In this document: positions 60,060 through 64,000 of the stretch, piece after piece
Layout: every line of letters starts with the position of its first letter
Numbering within the stretch: the stretch's first letter is position 1
Assembly: GCA_045597645.1 (NCBI GenBank)
Contig: JAZLKM010000049.1
Coordinates: 1-64,000, forward strand
Source: JAKSSE01 sp045597645
GTDB taxonomy: Bacteria; Bacillota; Clostridia; Lachnospirales; Lachnospiraceae
Length of the DNA stretch: 64,000 nucleotides
Reading direction: 5' to 3'
Notes under the pieces: model-generated
Told to the model about the DNA's origin: nothing
What the model saw: only the letters and a program-made list of their open reading frames with translations
Database searches by the model: none
Position numbers and translations under genes: made by a program

Positions 60060-61202
60060 TTAGTATTCGTAGTCCTGGGCGTTGGCTGCAGTCACTCCGG
60101 TATCGCTCTTAATCTGAGAGCTGATAGCGTTAACTGCCTCACTTGGCTGGTAATCGGGCATGTCATAGAGATAGTCGTACAGCTTAGCAACGTTGGTAGC
60201 GTGGTCGCAAGCGATAACCATACTCTTTTCGCCGACATAACCAGTAGTCTTGTCAAATGGCCATCCCTTGTCGCCGACGATGTCGTACTGAGCGATGTCA
60301 GTAGCCATAGCCAGAATCTCAGAAGAGGTGAAGCTGGTTGAAATCTCGCCGAATACGGTGTTGATAATGCTTGTCAGAGTAGATGGGCTAGCTGTCTTAG
60401 CCTTGTCAATGATAAGCTGAAGTACCATACGCTGACGATAAGCACGCTCAAAGTCCATACCAGAGGTGTAACGAATACGGCAGTAAGCTGTGGTCTGTAC
60501 ACCATCAAGGGTCTGGTAGCCACTTGAAACGTGAGAACTCTTGGTTCCAGAAACCTTTGAAACTTCGTCGATGTATGAAGCATTCATGTATTTTGCCTCT
60601 TCCTCGGTGATGTTGAAGGTAAGACCGCCGAGAGCATCAACAACATCAACTAGAGCATTGAAGTCAACAGTTACGTACTCGGTGATGTTCATGTCAAGGT
60701 TCTTGTTAAGCATAGCAACAGCCTGCTCAGGACCGCCATAAGCGTAAGCGGCATTACATTTTGTGAAGCTACCACGTCCTATATCCATATAGGTATCACG
60801 GAAAATTGAAACGAGCTTAACTTCTTTTGTTTCGTTGTTGATACTACAAATCATGATAGTATCAGAGTTACCGCTTGAGTAGTTACCTACGCTACGGTTA
60901 TCAACACCGAAGAATGCAATGTTGGTATATTCTTCGATAACTTCTGTGGTGGCCTCATCGATTTCGTTCATCTCAAGGACAATCTGAGGTGACTCAAAGG
61001 TCTGAGTGGTCTGTTCCGGCTGCTTATCGATTTTGTTTCCAGTGTTAGCCTTACCAGAGATAACCCACCAAAGAAGGATAGCAATTACTACAATGAGTAC
61101 CAGCACCTCAAGTGCCAGGATAATCAGCTTTTTGGTTCTGGCTTTTTTTCTAGCTGCTGCCTTTTTCTTTGCTGATGATTTGCTGTTCTGTGAAGTTGCC
61201 AT
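60060..61202 (-). CDS. LytR-CpsA-Psr (LCP) family glycopolymer ligase
   Basis: A 380-residue protein. A Lys/Ala-rich cytoplasmic start is followed by a membrane helix (about 26-48) and an outer LCP domain: IAFFGVDNRSVGNYSSGNSDTIMIC, VKLVSIFRDTYMDIG, YVTVDFNALVDVVDALGG and CRIRYTSGMDFERAYRQRMVL; the Arg and Asp residues match the pyrophosphate site. LCP enzymes move polyprenyl-linked glycopolymers onto peptidoglycan. It follows the sugar transferase by 14 bases, so it probably attaches that polymer. Confidence 0.93.
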   Translation of the reverse strand: MATSQNSKSSAKKKAAARKKARTKKLIILALEVLVLIVVIAILLWWVISGKANTGNKIDKQPEQTTQTFESPQIVLEMNEIDEATTEVIEEYTNIAFFGVDNRSVGNYSSGNSDTIMICSINNETKEVKLVSIFRDTYMDIGRGSFTKCNAAYAYGGPEQAVAMLNKNLDMNITEYVTVDFNALVDVVDALGGLTFNITEEEAKYMNASYIDEVSKVSGTKSSHVSSGYQTLDGVQTTAYCRIRYTSGMDFERAYRQRMVLQLIIDKAKTASPSTLTSIINTVFGEISTSFTSSEILAMATDIAQYDIVGDKGWPFDKTTGYVGEKSMVIACDHATNVAKLYDYLYDMPDYQPSEAVNAISSQIKSDTGVTAANAQDYEY

Positions 61203-61216
61203 AATATTCTCCCAAG

Positions 61217-62626
61217 TTACTTTGAACCATTTCCTGTGAAAACCACCTTGATGGTTCTAAACAATATTCTTGCGTCGAGTCCCAGACTCCAGTTCGCAAT
61301 ATAATCTGTGTCGAGTGCAACGACCTCTTCGAAGTCAGTAATGTCACTTCGTCCACTTACCTGCCACATACCAGTAAGCCCCGGTTTAATGGAAAGTCTC
61401 GCCTTATGATGCAATTCATAGTCGGCAAATTCTTCCAATGTAGGAGGTCTCGTACCTACGAGGCTCATATCGCCTTTGAGTACGTTCCAAAACTGCGGCA
61501 GCTCATCAATAGAATATTTTCTGATAAACCTGCCTATAGGAGTGACCCTAGGATCATCCTTCATTTTAAACATCAGACCCTGCATCTCGTTTTTGGCTAA
61601 AAGCTCTGCTTTTCGCTTTTCAGCATCTACATACATGGATCTGAATTTATAGAACTTAAAGGGGCGTCCACCCTGTCCTATTCTAGTCTGTGTGAAGAAC
61701 ACCGGCCCTGGAGACTGGATTTTGATAATCGGTGCAAATATGATAAATGCAACGATTGCCAGCACCATGCCTACCAAGCTGCCCAATATATCCATAACTC
61801 GTTTTATGAATAACTGCCTTGAGGATGCTATTCTAAGGCTAGAGGTCATAACCATATATGAACCGCAAGGCTCAATGATACGACTGTTTGACAACGATGC
61901 TATCTTTGCCAAATTTGTGTGGACAGTCAGACCGTACTCCACCAGTTCAGATGCAAGTAAATCACTATCCTCACACCTGTCTGTATCCAAGAAAACCTCA
62001 TCCACCACGCTTGACCTGACAAATTCCATGAAATCATCGGCGCAGGCCAATACAGGCACACCTTCTATCTCCTCGCCTCGCATATCCTTGTCAAGTATGC
62101 ATAGACCAGATACTCGGTATTCAGTATATTTACTTTTCGCTAATCCTCTGACACATTCTGCTGCATTTGCACTCTGTGATACGATAACTAGTTCTGTCTT
62201 AGTCTTTTCCGAAAGAATACGACGTCTGATTATTCGTTTTAATATGCATCTGAAGCCGTATACCAGAACTGCTGATATCGCCCAGTAACTGTAGAGGGTC
62301 TGTCTTGAGTAGTCCTCACCCAGCTGTGCCAAAAAGATGTAAGCCAAAACTCCGAAGAATACGATTGTCACGTGGACTACTGCTGCCCGCAATTCCTGGA
62401 ACTTATTTCTCTTCAGGATACCAGAGTAGCATTCGGAAAATAGCACCACTATGACATCAAGTATAACGATGATAGCTGCAAGTCTGCTATATATCGGTAC
62501 TCGATATGGAACTACCCAGCCATGTCTTATCATGTAAGCAATGACATATGCCACTTGCAATATGAGTATGTCCAAAATCGCAAAATCGAGATGCTTTAGC
62601 CAGCTCTTCTCGTTTCTTTTGTACAT
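61217..62626 (-). CDS. Exopolysaccharide polyprenyl glycosylphosphotransferase
   Basis: A 469-residue membrane enzyme. Four N-terminal helices and a CoA-binding-like middle domain (VIVSQSANAAECVRGLAKS ... GVPVLACADDFMEFV) precede a fifth helix and the bacterial sugar transferase domain: KRVMDILGSLVGM, PGPVFFTQTRIGQGGRPFKFYKFRSM, YSIDELPQFWNVLKGDMSLVGTRPP and SIKPGLTGMWQVSGRS. It starts polymer synthesis by transferring a sugar-1-phosphate to undecaprenyl phosphate. It follows the UDP-sugar enzyme by 6 bases. Confidence 0.95.
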   Translation of the reverse strand: MYKRNEKSWLKHLDFAILDILILQVAYVIAYMIRHGWVVPYRVPIYSRLAAIIVILDVIVVLFSECYSGILKRNKFQELRAAVVHVTIVFFGVLAYIFLAQLGEDYSRQTLYSYWAISAVLVYGFRCILKRIIRRRILSEKTKTELVIVSQSANAAECVRGLAKSKYTEYRVSGLCILDKDMRGEEIEGVPVLACADDFMEFVRSSVVDEVFLDTDRCEDSDLLASELVEYGLTVHTNLAKIASLSNSRIIEPCGSYMVMTSSLRIASSRQLFIKRVMDILGSLVGMVLAIVAFIIFAPIIKIQSPGPVFFTQTRIGQGGRPFKFYKFRSMYVDAEKRKAELLAKNEMQGLMFKMKDDPRVTPIGRFIRKYSIDELPQFWNVLKGDMSLVGTRPPTLEEFADYELHHKARLSIKPGLTGMWQVSGRSDITDFEEVVALDTDYIANWSLGLDARILFRTIKVVFTGNGSK

Positions 62627-62632
62627 GTTAAA

Positions 62633-63850
62633 TTATAGTGTTACACCGTTCTTCTGGAGAAGCTCACGTGCTGAATCCAACGAATCAACGCCGTGAAGAT
62701 TCTTGATAGGTGCAAACTCCTTCTCTCTATCAACCTCAAATGACAGACAGTTATCCATCATATGAACCATATCAAGTACTAGTGTCTCAAACTTATATCC
62801 ATTCGGCTCTGTAGGTGCTACATTGCCGTCCTTTGCTGTATAGTACGGAATCTTCTTCTCAACAATGTGAAGCGGCATATGACGTGCCACAATGTCCTCA
62901 AGTTTCTCAACGGAGAACAGATAGTTAAGAATAACACCAAATCTATATGCCAGCTTACCCTCAGCATCAAGGGTCTCCGCCATTTCCTTACCCATGTCAT
63001 AGTACTCAACGATTGACGGACGGCCATCCTCAAGGCAAAGTACGCCAACCTTCTCATACGGATCAGCCTTGCTTACAACCTTTGCCCCGCTATCGTATCC
63101 ACCTGACAAAGTAGCTCCTACAAACACAGGATCACATATCTGCTGTAATACATTGTCTACAGCAAATACATTAAGCCACTTCACGCCGCGCTTCTTTGCG
63201 TCAGCAAGTGCTCCACCCTTCATCATTGAAGAGAACCAACCACCATTTCCATTCGGTGAGGTAGCTAGTCTGCCTGGGCCTTCCTTATAAATTTTTCCAT
63301 TATAATCAACTGAAACGGCCATCTCCTGAATAAAGAAGAATACATCCTCCTTAGGATAGCCAAAGAAATTTTTCTCCTGGAAAAATGCCTTAGTTGCATC
63401 ATTATTTTTCTCAGAAGTCATAACATAGAGAGGTATAATGCATCCTGCTGCATCAGTAACCTTTCTCAGATTGCAGATAAGCTGCTCGAAAATACTTACA
63501 CTTCTAGTAAGTCCTATCTCGCATGTACCCTTAGGGCCATCAAGTCCAAGTCTGGTGCCCTGACCTCCTGCCAGAAGCACTGCGCCTATCTCTCCGCGCT
63601 TTATAGCCTCGATACCTGCGTTGTAGAATTCATCATGTCTTTTCTGGATCTCCGGAAGCTCTACTGCTCCAAGTGGCTCGAACTCGCCTCTGGCCTCTTC
63701 CTGACCCTTCTGTGCTAAAATATCAAATACGCTCCAGTCAATAGCATTAACCTGAGCATCAAATGCTGCTTTCTCATCAGCGGTCAACTTATCAGTCTCC
63801 TCCAGGACATGCTCCTGTCCATGAGCCCTAAGTATTTCCTCGATTGTCAT
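62633..63850 (-). CDS. UTP-sugar-1-phosphate uridylyltransferase (UDPGP family)
   Basis: About 405 residues. The nucleotide loop is LLAGGQGTRLGLDGPKG near residue 92; VKWLNVFAVDNVLQQICDPVFVG and the KADPYEKVGVLC and YFDMGKE-like strands are family marks of eukaryote-type UDP-GlcNAc/UDP-glucose pyrophosphorylases. It makes a UDP-sugar, most likely UDP-GlcNAc or UDP-Gal/Glc, for the polysaccharide operon. The ATG at 63850 has GGAGGG 4 bases before it; a start 51 bases upstream lies in the leader hairpin. Confidence 0.9.
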   Translation of the reverse strand: MTIEEILRAHGQEHVLEETDKLTADEKAAFDAQVNAIDWSVFDILAQKGQEEARGEFEPLGAVELPEIQKRHDEFYNAGIEAIKRGEIGAVLLAGGQGTRLGLDGPKGTCEIGLTRSVSIFEQLICNLRKVTDAAGCIIPLYVMTSEKNNDATKAFFQEKNFFGYPKEDVFFFIQEMAVSVDYNGKIYKEGPGRLATSPNGNGGWFSSMMKGGALADAKKRGVKWLNVFAVDNVLQQICDPVFVGATLSGGYDSGAKVVSKADPYEKVGVLCLEDGRPSIVEYYDMGKEMAETLDAEGKLAYRFGVILNYLFSVEKLEDIVARHMPLHIVEKKIPYYTAKDGNVAPTEPNGYKFETLVLDMVHMMDNCLSFEVDREKEFAPIKNLHGVDSLDSARELLQKNGVTL

Positions 63851-63863
63851 TACACCCTCCATT

Positions 63864-63879
63864 ACTGTGCAGGCACAGT
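63864..63879 (-). other. Hairpin directly before the UDP-sugar enzyme ribosome site
   Basis: ACTGTG pairs with CACAGT over a CCTG/CAGG loop, 4 bases upstream of GGAGGG on the minus strand. Confidence 0.5.
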
Positions 63880-63907
63880 CTCCTAATATAAAAAATATCA
63901 AGTCGCA

Positions 63908-63936
63908 TTATATGACTTTTACCCACTCATGTCAAT
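63908..63936 (-). promoter_or_regulatory. Consensus sigma-A promoter of the exopolysaccharide operon
   Basis: Minus-strand TTGACA (63936-63931), exactly 17 bases, TATAAT (63913-63908). Both hexamers are perfect. It predicts a leader of about 50 bases. Confidence 0.88.
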
Positions 63937-64000
63937 TTTTTGTAATATTTTTGTAACATTTAACAAGATGTTTCTATTCACAGTGTATAAAAACATATAA

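Overview
The window looks like chromosome of a low-to-mid GC Clostridia, most like Lachnospiraceae. The basis is gene content and order: tig-clpP-clpX followed by engB, a stand-alone ECF energy-coupling module, a complete liv operon, many short Clostridia-type families of unknown function, zinc-ribbon/membrane-anchor proteins, strong AGGAGG ribosome sites and U-tailed intrinsic terminators. No rRNA, tRNA, CRISPR array or phage structural gene was seen. About 54 protein genes are supported, nearly all on the minus strand.

Layout. 1-161: the 5' end of a group IIC intron, cut by the window edge and sitting right after an intrinsic terminator. 0.3-10.3 kb: cation/proton antiporter, AEC carrier, glycogen phosphorylase with a divergent AraC regulator, CapA-like protein, J-domain protein, folC and a DegV protein. 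Several intergenic gaps here carry tandem repeats. 10.3-11.1 kb: an 800-base divergent gap with a 27-base palindrome and a seven-copy, 62-base repeat array, then a GH25 lysozyme. 12.5-21.2 kb: lineage-specific, AT-richer block with an LTA-synthase-like enzyme, a zeta-toxin-like pair, a cluster of zinc-ribbon/TM proteins with a decayed lipoprotein copy, and an XRE regulator with twin operators. 21.2-21.4 kb: a second phased array. 21.6-31.4 kb: cold-shock protein, CYTH and kinase-like proteins, livJ and livHMGF, two glycosyltransferases and ilvE. 31.7-46 kb: acyltransferase, gpsA, engB, clpX-clpP-tig, a TrpXYZ-type ABC importer beside tyrS, and a 7TM hybrid kinase with a PucR/CdaR-type regulator. 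46-58.4 kb: sugar-ABC ATPase, guaB, PAP2 phosphatase, an esterase, and a seven-gene operon from a VanW protein to ecfT. 58.4-60.06 kb: a small membrane protein, then a 730-base non-coding, GC-rich stretch with nested long-range stems. 60.06-63.85 kb: an exopolysaccharide operon (UDP-sugar pyrophosphorylase, polyprenyl glycosylphosphotransferase, LCP ligase) behind a perfect TTGACA-17-TATAAT promoter.

How parts work together. Branched-chain amino acids are handled by livJ-HMGF import and IlvE transamination. Envelope and polysaccharide work involves CapA, GH25, LTA-synthase-like, LCP, sugar transferase, VanW, GT2 and acyltransferase proteins. Proteostasis is tig-clpP-clpX.

Most unusual content. 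(1) Two arrays with unrelated sequence but nearly the same geometry: short motifs every ~31 bp, in 62- and 63-bp periods with no indels. (2) The structured non-coding region at 59.3-60.0 kb. (3) A possible small RNA between livJ and livH. (4) The zinc-ribbon cluster with a duplicated and decayed lipoprotein. (5) Recurrent small hairpins just upstream of ribosome binding sites. All family assignments come from reading the sequence, without database searches.
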